This document shows, piece by piece, positions 1 to 10,255 of a stretch of DNA of 64,000 nucleotides (its first letter is position 1; each line of letters opens with the position of its first letter). The notes below the pieces were generated by a model. It saw only the letters and a list, made by a program, of their open reading frames with translations, made no database searches and was not told the DNA's origin. The stretch comes from Agarophyton chilense. Taxonomy: Eukaryota > Rhodophyta > Florideophyceae > Gracilariales > Gracilariaceae. The DNA lies in the NCBI GenBank assembly GCA_030374765.1, contig JARGXX010000106.1, forward strand, positions 1-64,000. Reading direction: 5' to 3'. Position numbers and translations under genes: made by a program.

Positions 1-5
1 CTCAG

Positions 6-194
6 TCAGATGATAGCTCTAGCGTTTTCATCGTACTTCCTCCACGTTGAAAGCTCCTCTCCGTCGGTGGGTCTCGTTGAGCTCAGATGTTCGTCAAGGT
101 CTTTGGGCGCAAGTAACAGCTCTATTTTCTGCTTCCAAACATGGAAGTTGCCCTCACCAAGCTTTTCCATCTCCACGCCACTGAACGAGTCCAT
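6..194 (-). pseudogene. Copia Gag N-terminal fragment
   Basis: The 62 residues match the start of Ty1/Copia Gag polyproteins: a leucine/glycine patch, then NFHVWKQKIELLL and a DLDEHL motif, the usual capsid start of plant-type and algal Copia elements. The initiator Met is at 194. The frame closes at a TGA (4-6), exactly where these Gags continue with a conserved Leu-rich stretch (the next codon is CTG, Leu). It therefore looks like a nonsense-mutated copy continuing beyond the window edge. No paired LTR is visible to the right, so the element cannot be delimited. Family call is firm; integrity is not. Confidence 0.7.
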
Positions 195-209
195 AGCGAC
201 ATTCGCTTG

Positions 210-1767
210 AATGGGGTGTGGATCTCACGGAGTAGACACAAAAACACGACAACGGCAAAACTAAATAGAACAACAATAAAAAAATTCAAAGATTGACCTG
301 AAAAGAGTCAGTCGGCGCAATGGCACGGCTTCCTATAACCGCTGCCCAAGGGAGTTGGACCCCTGGCTTCCAAAGCTTTTTTGGGTAGATGAAGGTTTCT
401 GCAGTCTACCTTCTCTCACGCTAAAGGAAGAAGGCGCGTTGCTCCCTACGAGGCGTCCATTAAATGGCTTGTGACCAAGGATATGCCTCCACCATTTTAA
501 CCCTCCCTGACCTCTTGCAAGAACTTGTGCAACCTTGAAAGCGAAGCTACTTCAACACCCAAAGTACGTTCCTGACGCGCAACCAATGCAGATTGCACGT
601 GGCTTGATCCTGAAAAGGAGTTCAGCCTGCAGAACGTAGCCTCCCCGTTTAGCACGGATCAAAAGCTCTTTATAGTACCTGTTCCGACAGTCCAATCGCC
701 CACTAAAAATGCCAGGCTCATAAACAAATTCAACAACCCTACCGGATGCAGTACGCAACGGCACCCCGTCCACAGATGCACCCGGGGTTCTCACCAGCTC
801 TTACCGATCGTCACTGTTATCCACTCTAAAAAGAGCCATCGGGAGCCCGCTTGAGGGAACACCTGCTTTTGTTCAAGCCACCAGGCTAACCTCCCCGTCG
901 CACTGGATAAAGATGATGACCAAACACAAACGATTTCTGAGCCCAAAACAGAAGGCTCAGACTTCAGCGAAACAAGAGTCGCACCCCGAAGAACTAACAC
1001 GAAAACCACACGGGGTTCCAAAGACGAAACAAAAAAGGGGCGACTCTAACAAGAACAGAACGCGAAGCAGAATGAAATCGACAACGACGGCCAAAACAAA
1101 GTCCCAAAGCAAAAAATAAACCATAAAACACGTCGAACCACGACCGCCAAGACGCTTTTCGGAAAGAACGCCAACCAAAAACATAACACAGATATCAACA
1201 CCGATTAAGTACAGCAATCAAGACACCCAACTCGGCGACGGCGAAATGAAGCGAAATCGAAACGAAACAACGAAAACGATACGACAGAGCGGGTATACAA
1301 CGGTGCGGGAGAGTGGGGACAAACGGAATTTGACGGCAGATGTCAGCGGGGCTAGGCCCATAACCTGATGTAGGTAGATGAAAAGGTTGAGGGTTGTAAG
1401 GGAAGGGCGCCAGCTCTGGCTAGAATTTACTTGGAGGTTGTAGATCTTCGACTTATATACTACTTCACTCTGATAGCCATCCAACCTTAAGCTCCTGTAA
1501 ACCCTAGATTACAAGCCGAGGATATTCAATACCACGAATCATATTCCACAATGACATTAAAGCCTAACCCAAACTCACTTCCACATACTACAGCAAGGTA
1601 CAACAGTGCACAATACACCATTACAATGACTTGAGCACAAACTCAACGTGCTAGCACATATTAAATGTAATCCGCCTCCATGCACGATCTTGTTCCAACA
1701 AAGCACTGCATGCCTTCTGTAATACACAAGAAAATATATATCCATTCTTCCAGAACATTCCATAGTA
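210..1767. other. No recognisable gene; possible LTR/leader of the flanking Copia
   Basis: Several short ORFs occur on both strands (552-794 minus, 913-1119 plus, 957-1217 minus), but none has a recognisable motif. The plus one is a Lys/Thr/Ser-rich low-complexity peptide. The minus strand near 330-345 reads GGTTATAGG, a partial resemblance to the initiator-Met half-tRNA primer site. If real, the 5' LTR of the minus-strand gag fragment would begin to its right. No second copy of such an LTR is in the window, so this stays a guess. Confidence 0.3.
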
Positions 1768-1973
1768 TGGGAAGCAATCGTATGCAGAGCGAGAGGGCTG
1801 TCAGTCTAATGTGTAGCATGCACTTGTAACGCGCGGTGGAACCGACGAAGATGGAACAGGCACAATTTGTCTTCCCTTGCTCCTCTCTCCTCAGTGTCTC
1901 GAGGTAGAAGAAGGGTGAAGTTCAGTATGTAGCACCGGCGGCATTGGGCCAGATGGCAATCGTGTATTGCACA
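1768..1973 (-). repeat. 3' LTR of Copia-A
   Basis: Aligns along its length with 8520-8725 (shared blocks include cgcggt.gaaccga.gaagatgga, tgctcctct and ggcattg.gccag.tggcaat). On the minus strand it starts TGTG and ends CCCA, i.e. TG...CA as in LTRs. The many substitutions between the two copies indicate an old insertion. Confidence 0.8.
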
Positions 1974-1985
1974 ACCCCCGCCTTG
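1974..1985 (-). other. Polypurine tract of Copia-A
   Basis: The minus strand reads AAGGCGGGGGTT immediately upstream of the 3' LTR, the position and composition expected of the plus-strand primer tract. It also shows that everything to its right up to 8519 is internal to the element. Confidence 0.6.
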
Positions 1986-2291
1986 GCGCCATAAAAAAAG
2001 TTTTTATTTTTTGAAGTGCGGCCAAATTCTCAAGAACTCCTTTCTGACCCTAAGCGCAATATTTTTTGGCGCATCTTCCTCACGGGCCAGGTATCTCAAA
2101 TAACCCCCCATGCCTATCTTCAGCGTTTTGCGATTACCCCCATTTTTCCGTTCGAAAACCGCACACGCGCCGAAAACGCTTTATTTGCAACGTCACTGCT
2201 TCGATCTGAAAGTGTGAATTCTTGACTCGGAACTGGACGTGTCACCTCTCTTCGAAAAGTGTGGACGACTTTCGCTCAGGTGAATCCATCG

Positions 2292-2588
2292 ATGGCTCGA
2301 ACTAAGCATACCGGTCGCAAATCTGTTGGCCGAAAACCCCCACCGCGCCAGCTTGCAGGCAGAGCGGCAAAAATCACAAGCGAGACATATCTTGACCAAT
2401 ACCTTAACAAGAATATTGTCAAGGTTCTCTGTTCGAAACTGCAGCGTGGCCTGAGGAAAATCTACGCAATCACATTGGAAGGCAGAAACAATCTCGTGCG
2501 ATTTAGCGAAAACGAAGCGATTATTCTTCTCGGGCGCAGGATACTCATTTTATCCGGCCGTTTCGTGGCACGCAGTTTGGAGGGTTGA
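2292..2588 (+). CDS. Small protein with histone H3 tail-like N-terminus (antisense ORF in Copia-A)
   Basis: A 98-residue ORF opening MARTKHTGRKSVGRK. Numbered as mature H3, residues A1 R2 T3 K4, T6, R8 K9 S10, G12, K14, P16, Q19 L20 A21 and A24 A25 are identical (16 of the first 25), including the modifiable K4, K9, S10 and K14; K18 and K23 are Arg. The ATG at 2292 is the first ATG in this frame (upstream codons reach only a GTG at 2259), so the tail would be N-terminal as in true H3. The remaining ~70 residues, basic and hydrophobic mixed, show no H3 histone fold that I can see. The stop at 2586 is followed two bases later by the ATG of the next ORF. It lies antisense to the host retrotransposon. 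It could be a captured H3 exon fused to other sequence, a chromatin mimic, or a decayed gene. Reading frame certain; function inferred only. Confidence 0.6.
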   Translation: MARTKHTGRKSVGRKPPPRQLAGRAAKITSETYLDQYLNKNIVKVLCSKLQRGLRKIYAITLEGRNNLVRFSENEAIILLGRRILILSGRFVARSLEG

Positions 2589-2590
2589 TA

Positions 2591-3640
2591 ATGTTCCGAT
2601 TGGACCTTACAGAGGCTTTGGACGACGACGACGATCCCGATATCAGAATTGAGTACAACGATTGGATGATCGAGAAGTTATGGTATTTGGGAGGAGGTCG
2701 TGGTAAAATTAAGGACCAAATCTATGCTCTGGAGCATGTCACTAACGTAGTGTGCCGCATCGATATCCATACTTTCCGAATCGAGTACAGTCAGGCAGTT
2801 GGAGGCGGTGCGTCGAGAAGTAGGGTGACGTATAATGAGGAAGGCGCAGAAGAAACCATCTATTTGGGAGTTAAGGACCGTTATGAAGCGACCAAGAGCA
2901 TTTAGGCTACTTGCAACGCAAAGCCAGGTCAAAGGCCCACCGTGTTTCAACCCGAAGCGCAGATGCCGTCGTCGGGCGTCCGATGTTTCCATCTCCTTCA
3001 TACGTCCGTGCAGTTTCGCGACGAGACGTTTCTGTGCCTTAAAGCTTCTCTAAGTATTGCATTAGCTCTCCCCATTAGGTCCGAGAAGGCTGCTCAGTGT
3101 TGGGCGTATCTCGTCGATCGTGTTACGAAAAACGCAGAAGATAATGAGATGTACTTGAACGCCGTTGCAGGTCTTGGGTTTAGTGATATTCTTGAGCTTG
3201 ACTATTGGAACCGGAAGGGGCGAGGGGAGGTCCGAGGGAAGTTTCGTGATCTCAAGGATATGCAGAGATTTGTTCGGGAAAAGACGCGTGTCATTATCCT
3301 CCATTACCTTCGTGATGGGAATGAACACCGAGAAGAAAAATTAGATTTGTGGAACTTCCGCGATAGTGGAAACGTCTTCCTTGTCAGTCTTCAGGCCATT
3401 GACGGGGACCTGCCTGCGATTTGCATAGATGGGGAGCGCAACATGATTATTGATCCAGTGGACAAGTGTCACATGGATCTCATGCAGGTTGCTCTCGAGT
3501 CCTGTGTTGGATCAGACCGTTCTTCCAGTCATATTGTAGACTGTCGCGTATTGCGTTTGCTCCCAGGGAGGAAGAATGGGAAACGGGCTCGCCGCGGGAA
3601 GATACATCGTCACCAAGAAGGTTCTTCAAACAGAGTTTGA
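2591..3640 (+). pseudogene. Unknown ~349-codon ORF with one in-frame UAG (antisense ORF 2 in Copia-A)
   Basis: One frame stays open from the ATG at 2591 to 3640 except for a single TAG at 2903-2905. It starts two bases after the H3-tail ORF stop, and the frame is also open back to 2507, so reinitiation or a -1 shift could couple the two. The N-terminal part has an acidic run (DDDDDPD) and a basic, glycine-containing IEKLWYLGGGRGK segment. The C-terminal third reads LPAICIDGERNMIIDPVD, followed by a cysteine-containing helix-like stretch and a Lys/Arg-rich tail. The pattern (x-V/I-C-I-D...I-x-D-P) recalls the His...Asp half of papain-fold peptidases, but the His position would be Ala here, so any such enzyme would be dead. 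This resemblance is weak. No confident family. Confidence 0.45.
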
Positions 3641-3879
3641 AATCTTTTCTATAGTAGATCCTAACCCTTAGGGTTCCATGCCTTAAGATGGTGGCCCATA
3701 GTAGATATGACAAATTTGCTTAGTATGGCTTGAAATATATCTTGGTTCGATTGAGTAAATGAATGATGATTGCCCTTTGTCAACACGTTGGCTTAGTGCA
3801 GACTTCCCGTTCTCCAACGCATCGAGGATATGTCTCCAGTTTTCAAGGAGTCACGGAGGCGCGACAGCGTGGGGCGCAA

Positions 3880-4074
3880 TCAGTAGTCTCGGCATTCGTG
3901 AAGGGTGGTAATTGTTGAGTATAAACCAAATGCATCCACGTAAAGGGCGAGCGAACGAAAACCCGATGCAAGAACTTCAATGCATTTCTTAATTAGTATG
4001 GATCTGTCTGCGGCTTCTGTTGCCGCAAGAATTTCGGCACCAATTGAACTAAAAGATATGCGTCTTTTCTTCAA
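3880..4074 (-). pseudogene. RNase H fragment of Copia-A
   Basis: Contains FSSIGAEILAATEAAD followed by a LALYVDAFGLYSTI segment. These are the paired hallmarks of Copia RNase H: the S.xAE.LA helix with its catalytic Glu and the vDs.gL strand with an Asp. The N-terminal RNase H Asp motif is not in this frame. The frame ends at 3880, where the Copia coding region would normally end close to the 3' LTR. Here ~1.9 kb of other DNA intervenes. Confidence 0.7.
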
Positions 4075-4307
4075 GCTATGCCAGTCGACGATGTGATATG
4101 AAACGTTTTCACCTTTGGAGAAGGGGATGCCACTAATATAGCCTGTTTGATCGTAGGATGATTTCCAGTGCTGGCTTCAGAGATCGTCACTATGTGGCAA
4201 ACGTTCATGTTATCTTATACGATCGCAGATCTCGGAGCCATGTACTCAAGGACCGGGACGGAGCTTTAGGACGAGGTTGAGGATCTAGTTTTCCTTCAAA
4301 AGATGCT

Positions 4308-5198
4308 TCATGCCCATCTCTGCGACCAGCTGCTGCATGAAACTAGAAGGGTACGCGGCTTGAAGCAGCACACCATGGCCGAAGTAGTTGAGTTTTCCAG
4401 CAAGAGACTGGGTATCTCGGACATCTTCTTGGGTGCATGGATCCTCTGACTGTTTCCTCCGATCCCTCGAGATTGGAATGGGAGCGAGCTTTTACATAAA
4501 CTCTGCCATGTAGATCTCAATCGAGAAGTCTTAATATGCCGAATCCAAAGGCGGCTAAAGATAATCTCGTTCTTGAAGATGGCTTTGCCGACCTTGAAGT
4601 GAGCTGAGAGAGCCTCGGAGAATGTTTTAATCTCACTCTTTTGTCCGGCAAGGAGAAGATCGTCCACCAATTTGGCCAGGTGTAGAGAAATATGCCCGTG
4701 GTTGTTCGACAATAGAAACATCTCTGGCATACCAGGGGCAGTAAGAAATTCGTACTCGCATAGCCATTGCTCGATGCAAAGCTGCCAAGAACGACTGGAC
4801 TCTACGAGGCCATTCGCAGACTTGAGTAGCTTCCATACTTCGTCTACAAACTGTTCCCATCCCTTTGGAGGCCGCATGTATATATCTCGTTTGAGGTCGC
4901 CTCATTGCAAATACGCTCTAGAGAGATCAATGTTTACAAGGTAGAGGTGTAGTAAAGTTGCAAGGGAAAGCAGAAGTCTGCTGCAGGTAAATTGAGCCGT
5001 AGAGGAGTCAGATCGAATGTTATCTTTTTGGGAATCTCGATTCCTATGGGGTTCCAGTCAGCACTTGAGCTTAAGCTTACCACTCTCCCCATCGAACTTC
5101 GTCACGAAGAAGTGGTGGGAGGAGATAATATTTGCATTTCGCGGGAGTCCTTTGATGGAGACTGGCTTGTATGCCTTGGCATCAGAGTAGTTTCTTTT
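4308..5198 (-). pseudogene. Reverse transcriptase of Copia-A, frameshifted
   Basis: The longest frame (4308-4877) holds MRPPKGWEQFVDEVWKLLKS and the palm motif LAKLVDDLLLAG, i.e. an LVDD version of the YVDD box, as in Copia RTs. Just upstream, in shifted frames (4880-5160), the RT N-terminal segments are recognisable: ANIISSHHFFVTKFDGESG, then a NRDSQKDNIRSDSSTAQF block, then VNIDLSRAYLQ with the first catalytic Asp. At least one stop and frame changes separate these pieces, so no functional enzyme is encoded. Confidence 0.8.
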
Positions 5199-6494
5199 CT
5201 ATGCTTCGATGGCCTTGTCGGTTATCCATGGTGGGGCAAACTGGAGCTTGGCTTCTGTGGCTGGCTGGTCTACAATGAACTTCTTGATCTGCTCAAGAAT
5301 TCTTTTCACCGAAGACAATAGATTTTCGCCTAGGGTAGGGAACCTAAGCGAGGTGTCACCAACACCTCTGCAGAGTTGCAGGTTTCTGACATCCATTGAG
5401 GGTGCAATCATAGCAGTTTTGTCTTCTTTGGACGCAAACACGGATAAAGAGAACGGATGCATAGACCAAAAGTTTGGTTCGTCCGATATGTTTAGGTCGA
5501 AACTTAAAGGGTCTTGTGTGTTTTTCTCAGGGAAGTCTGTGACTTCTTCATCCTGGAGAGGCGGAAGAGAAGAACAATCGGAATAATTCCTTTCTTCAGG
5601 GACTGCGATTGGTTCTTCTTGTGCGTTGGTGTCCGCGAAGAACGAGTATCCAAGCTCCTGTTTGCCCAGTTTTTGTAAAAGAAATGAACGCGGGACTAAC
5701 CTTATGTCTTCGTAGGCGATCTGATGCTTTGGTCCCTGGAGATTTTTTCTAGGAGAGACCGACCTTATATGGTCAGTAGTAGTGACCACAAATTTCTTGT
5801 GCCAGGCACCATGTTTTCCGACTCTCTTGAAGACATATAACTGATTCTTTGGTACCAGAAGGTGTTGTGATAAAGGGTACGATGGCCTGATACGAAGAAG
5901 GGTGTGTACGGCACGCCTGGAAAGTTGTTCGCTGTAGAAAGCAAGGAGCTTCTCTGGTAGCATCTGCTTGGGTACCCCAAAAACAGAAGGAGTGTAGCAG
6001 TGAACAAGCTCGACGATGCTGAGTGACTTGTTACCATACACCAAATTCTTAAGGAATGTGGCTTTTAAGAGGTTCCCTGAGTCCGTGCGATACACTTGAC
6101 GAGTTTTCCTCAGATGAGGTTCGTCGAGAAGGAACGTTTGGACAAATATACGGATGGTCTCGTTGCTCGATTGGACGCTTCCAATTTTGTTTTGGCGTCG
6201 AGCAGGCCACGGTTCGAATGATATCTGATTCTCGCCACCCAATCGCTGAATTGAGACGTTATCGAACTCTGAGTCTCCTGGTAACTTTGATGGAGGCCCA
6301 AAGACATCAAAAAAGTGAACCACAATCATGTGAGCGGTATCAGTCATATCCTTTAAAGTCAATAAGACATTAACGGAGAGACCGGTTGATAAATCGTTTA
6401 TATGCAGAATGGGGAGCTTTCGAAACTCGCGTATGAATAGGAAATCAACTTGAGGGTGCTCGTTGTACTCATCCATTATTTTCTTGAGTGACAT
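5199..6494 (-). pseudogene. Integrase region of Copia-A
   Basis: A 431-codon open frame corresponding to the Copia integrase core plus the linker to RT. A core segment LTLKDMTDTAHMIVVHFFDV precedes FGPPSKLPGDSEFDN, whose Asp corresponds to the second catalytic Asp. Where the family has a VERSN-type motif with the catalytic Glu, this copy reads VQSSNETIR (Glu to Gln). The middle holds a basic PRKNLQGPKHQIAYEDIRLV segment typical of the post-core region. The C-terminal part is acidic linker. The frame is long for a decayed element, but the missing Glu predicts no strand-transfer activity. Confidence 0.7.
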
Positions 6495-6609
6495 CTTTCG
6501 AGAATGTAGTAGGCGGTTAGACCTTTTGCATGAAGGGCAAGATTGTAGGCCTCTTCGAGCTCACCAGCAAGTGTTCGATTTAGAATCCCACCTCGACTGC
6601 AAAGCTTTT

Positions 6610-7236
6610 TCATGTCCTTGGCGGAGAGATGGGACTGAAAGTGAAGCTTTTTGGCGAAACGACGGGCATGGGTTCGATCGCTTGATCCATGCCGTCCTTG
6701 CCAGATAGTTTGGCGATCGGATGAGAAATCGTACAGAGAAAGGAAGAATGAGAATAAACGAAGGATTTGAACGAAGGTTTTATCGAAGGAAGGACAAATA
6801 AGTGTGTTTGGCGGTCAATGTCTTCTCTTAGGACGTATATTGACAGAACTGCGTCATCCCGAAAGATTCCGACCGAAACGGGCACTACATGCGTTTTGTC
6901 CGAAGTCATGAGGTCCGAACGTGACACTATGTCGTTCCCAAGTAGCAAAGGACCGTCGCCTTCCGTAATGTAGAACTTAATGTCTGATTCCACATCGTTG
7001 AGTCCTTTGATCTTCAACACCCAACTTCCAAATATCAGTTTTGGATTTGAACATTCTCGATCATCATCGTGATATAAGGAGTCATAGTCAAGGTCTTCAA
7101 CGTGAAATTGGATGCCAATTGCGATTGATAGAGCAGCGGCAGAGTCAATGCTTCGCACAATATGGGGACAACAAATGTCAATGAAGGGGTTAGGATCTCG
7201 CGTACCACTAACCACATCAGAAGGAGCCCCAACCAA
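6610..7236 (-). pseudogene. Aspartic protease region of Copia-A
   Basis: Carries IVRSIDSAAALSIAIG, matching the retropepsin active-site strand with DSAA in place of D-S/T-G-A. About 75 residues later comes GDGPLLLGNDIVSRSDL, the flap/second-lobe LLG motif of retropepsins. It lies between Gag and integrase, as in Copia polyproteins, and ends in Ser/Pro-rich linker. The Gly to Ala change next to the catalytic Asp-Ser may impair activity. Confidence 0.6.
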
Positions 7237-7241
7237 TGACT

Positions 7242-8309
7242 TTAGCCATGATTGCGCTTCGATGGGGCAGCGCCTGGCGTAAATTGAGCGTTAAACCCAC
7301 GATTTCGTTTTCTGGAGGAATCTTTCCTCGGGTTTCTTCCTCCACGACGAGGAACTGTGGACCTACCGTCTAAGTCGTTGCTCGATATCACCACAATCGA
7401 AACAGAAAGACGACTTTCCATCTTTCCCGGCTTAAGATCGGTGCGTTTCCTCTTGCCATTGCCCGGTTTGAAAGACACGGTTGATGCATTTCCCTCTTTC
7501 CTATTTCCCAAGCGTGTTAGTACGCTCTCGTTGGATTGGAAAATTGCAAATAAGGCAGTTTGGACTTTCTGAACCACGATGTTTTCAAGGTCCTCCCTTA
7601 TATAGTGAGCAGTAGAGCTCGAAGAGGTAAAAGAAAGACTCCATATGACTGTAACGGCGTCATCCAGGTTTAGATGGCATCTGCGGGAAGGATGAATTAG
7701 CTTGTTGATAGAAGGAGTTGGGCTAGTCTTTGAGTGAGTGTCTGTAAGATTACCCTCGAACTCAACGACCACTTCATTGATCTTTCTCTCGGTTACGAAA
7801 AGCTTTACCTTTGTCGTATTGTGATTATTGCTCCTCGAAATCTTAAGGTGAGGCCTCCACAGCATTTCACGAAGGTGAATTACGGACTCCTGAAACTTCA
7901 AAAGATTGATGTGGTACTGGGTATCCCCAGCATAACTTCCACTTCTCATACGAGTTTCGGCGAGAGAGATTGGTTGTAGTTTGGCATTGGTCAACGTCTC
8001 CTCACACAAAGATGCGTTGTTGAGTAGCGTTATTGCCAGAACATCTCCAACCTTAGATGAGAATGATAGTCCACCATGCACGAGATGCTCGGCTGCCAAG
8101 CCGCCGAAACGTGATACGAAGCTAGCCACAGGCTCGACCTTGCAACGACAGCAGTTTGTAACACGATTGAAAGAAGAAACCAAAAAAGAAACAACAGCAA
8201 TCGGATGGTCGACTTCAACAAGTTTACCATTTTTGCCTACCGCTTTGACTTGGTCCTCTTGCTTGTAATGAACAACTCCTTTTTCCTGGGCTTCGTCGCC
8301 ATTGAACAC
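7242..8309 (-). pseudogene. Gag of Copia-A, frameshifted before the zinc knuckle
   Basis: The 355-codon frame is first after the 5' LTR. A capsid-like helical segment reads EPVASFVSRFGGLAAEHL and DVLAITLLNNASL. The C-terminal basic region is present, but the CCHC knuckle sits in a different frame near 7365-7410 (CFDCGDIEQRLRR then a stop: CX2CX4 with Gln for His and a stop codon in place of the last Cys). This points to a frameshift near 7420 and loss of RNA binding. Confidence 0.6.
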
Positions 8310-8503
8310 CAGGTAAAGCTCTGTCGTACAGCCGTAGACCTAGAGTTGCAAAGATTGTTGGGTAACATCGATCGGTGCCCTTCTTGGCAGCACTATAAAT
8401 AATATCTACACATCCACAAACGTTGCGATGACAGTCTTGTAGATCCTTGGTAGGGTCAATCTTTTTGGTGTCTCTCGGATTGAAAGATATAACAGCTCAT
8501 GAA

Positions 8504-8515
8504 GCTGGGTCCATA
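8504..8515 (-). other. Primer-binding site of Copia-A (initiator tRNA-Met anticodon arm)
   Basis: The minus strand reads TATGGACCCAGC a few bases inside the 5' LTR. It matches 11 of 12 bases of TATGGGCCCAGC, the complement of the eukaryotic initiator tRNA-Met anticodon arm used by Drosophila copia (half-tRNA priming). Confidence 0.55.
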
Positions 8516-8519
8516 GCTA

Positions 8520-8725
8520 TGGGAAACAGTCGTACGCAGAGCAAGAGGTCTGCCGGTCTAATTTCTACTATGCGCTTGAAACGCGCGGTAGAACCGAGGA
8601 AGATGGAACGGGCACAAGGTGCCCCCTCTTGCTCCTCTGTCTACAGTTTTTTGAGGTGGAGCAAGGGTGTGGCTTAGTATGCAGCGCCGGTGGCATTGAG
8701 CCAGGTGGCAATCATGTGTTACACA
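8520..8725 (-). repeat. 5' LTR of Copia-A
   Basis: Partner of 1768-1973, of equal length (~206 bp). On the minus strand it starts TGTGTAACACATG and ends TTTCCCA. The right edge is set by where similarity with the other copy stops. Confidence 0.8.
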
Positions 8726-9085
8726 CATACAGCCTGTACTATATATTCAACATAAGATCTCGAAAGCGTGGACACGTGTATACGGCAGACTCCTACTACC
8801 TTCCCACCAACTACAGTGACAGCACTTATCAATCATACGATATCCAACAATAACGTCATATTTGCAGCATCTCTTAATGCTCGCATTCGGGACAAATAGG
8901 GGACCCACATTCAGGACTTGTTCTGGGCCATATTTCACACACAAATAGTTGATCTTGTGTGGGCCCTATAAAAAACATTGATATCCTTGAGAAACCCGTT
9001 CGATTGTAGTTCTCGAAATTTAGAGTATATAACATGTAGCATGACTGTCAGTCAAACTTCTGAGATGTCTTATAGACGCCCTGAA
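8726..9085. other. Spacer between Copia-A and Copia-B
   Basis: AT-leaning 360 bp with no usable ORF. It contains a TATA-like CCTATAAAAAAC near 8966. I see no gene or repeat partner in the window. Confidence 0.4.
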
Positions 9086-9429
9086 TGTCGCTGGACACTT
9101 TGCAGGGTCGCCAGGCTGACTATAGACCAAGCTACAGCGGGGAACGAGCCTGACGTAGAGACTGAAAGATAAGAGCGAAAGCGATAGGAGAGAGCACGCA
9201 GCGACGTAGTTAGAAGCGAACACGACCGTGTGGTCCAGCGTTTACTTCTATTCCCCTCACCCCCGCCTTCTGAGATTGGGGAGGGGTAACAAATTAAAAC
9301 TAAAGTTACGAACTGCACCCTGTGTACAGTTCAGCTGCGACAGCGGTGGTGCAAGCAGACCCACTGCCACGATATGACAGGATTACAGTAAGTGTAGTCC
9401 TACATAGAAGTTACAAATGGAGTATGACA
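9086..9429 (-). repeat. 3' LTR of Copia-B
   Basis: Near-collinear with 14422-14766, with blocks such as gaccaagctacagcggggaa and gatatgacaggattacag in both. Ends are TGTC and GACA. Confidence 0.92.
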
Positions 9430-9437
9430 CTCCCTCC
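9430..9437 (-). other. Polypurine tract of Copia-B
   Basis: GGAGGGAG on the minus strand, directly against the 3' LTR start; a textbook plus-strand primer position. Confidence 0.75.
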
Positions 9438-9506
9438 ATTCGCGGCCTTGTGCGCTTGCAGCACAAATATTACAACATACTTACGCAAAAACAGAAGGGA
9501 CAACAG

Positions 9507-10241
9507 CTAACACAACTCTGAATAACCATCAGCGATGTTATCACCAGACCGAACTAAGCCAATGTCACAAATATCATAACTTGAGTATCCTTCATGTGTG
9601 CAAGCGATGTCCAACATCAGCCTCGTCTCCGAAGTAAGAGTGCCATTCGATATAACATCAAAAAGCGACTTTTTATCGGAAAATAGCTGTCCCGGAATGT
9701 TTTCCCTACGTAAGATTGCGCGAAGCTCTTGCGAAAGACTAAAGGCGGAATCAAACACGTTGCTAAACGCAACAAGCTCAGCGGCCATCACAGACATAGT
9801 AACACGGCAGGTTTTGTTAGAACGATACATAATAAGAATAATCTGACCACCGGCGTCTGCTGAGAAGACAACAAAACCAAGTTGATATGAGTAGTCTGCA
9901 TTTCCGTCAAACGATGCCTCAGAGTAGCCAACGACTCTCAGAGTAGAAGATAAAAGACACGGGAAACGAACTGAAACAGCGTTTTCGACGACGTAATGCA
10001 CGACACGGTTAACACGCTTAACAGCATCTCTAGAGTTATCATCGAAGCGGGTTCGGGTTACTTGCGCTACCTGAGAAACTTCGAACATGCAATTAGAACG
10101 GCTATGTACGACCCACATTAGCTTCGTACGAATAGATGCGAATTTTCGAAAGGCAGCATCTTCAGGTAGCGGACAAAGTCCTGAAATGTACCGGGCTTGA
10201 TCCAAAGACAAAGTCCCATCAGATGAGCGGGGAAGCGCCAA
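9507..10241 (-). pseudogene. RT C-terminus and RNase H of Copia-B
   Basis: An open frame of 244 codons. After an RT thumb-like LDQARYISGLCPLPEDAAFR comes the RNase H block: VVGYSEASFDGN (Asp strand changed to Glu/Ser), a MAAELVAFSNVFD helix with the catalytic Glu, and QLFSDKKSLFDVI with the second Asp. It ends in the usual IADGYSEL-like tail near the 3' LTR. Loss of the first Asp suggests an inactive RNase H. Confidence 0.75.
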
Positions 10242-10255
10242 CCCAGCGATGATAC

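Larger units (their letters stand above)
1768..8725 (-). mobile_element. Copia-A LTR retrotransposon, defective, with antisense insert module
   Basis: Two related ~206-bp terminal repeats (1768-1973 and 8520-8725) flank a minus-strand Copia order: Gag, protease, integrase, reverse transcriptase, RNase H. A purine-rich tract abuts the inside of the left (3') LTR. A tRNA-iMet-like primer site lies just inside the right (5') LTR. Both marks fix the orientation. Between the RNase H end (~3880) and the 3' polypurine tract lie ~1.9 kb not expected in Copia, holding plus-strand ORFs. Coding parts carry frameshifts and lost catalytic residues, so the copy is inactive. Flanks catag/catac could be a decayed TSD, but the exact LTR edge is uncertain by 2-3 bp. 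Confidence 0.85.

Noticed and set aside
552..1217. Overlapping ORFs in the first kilobase
   Set aside because: Frames overlap on both strands, composition is biased, and no protein motif is visible.
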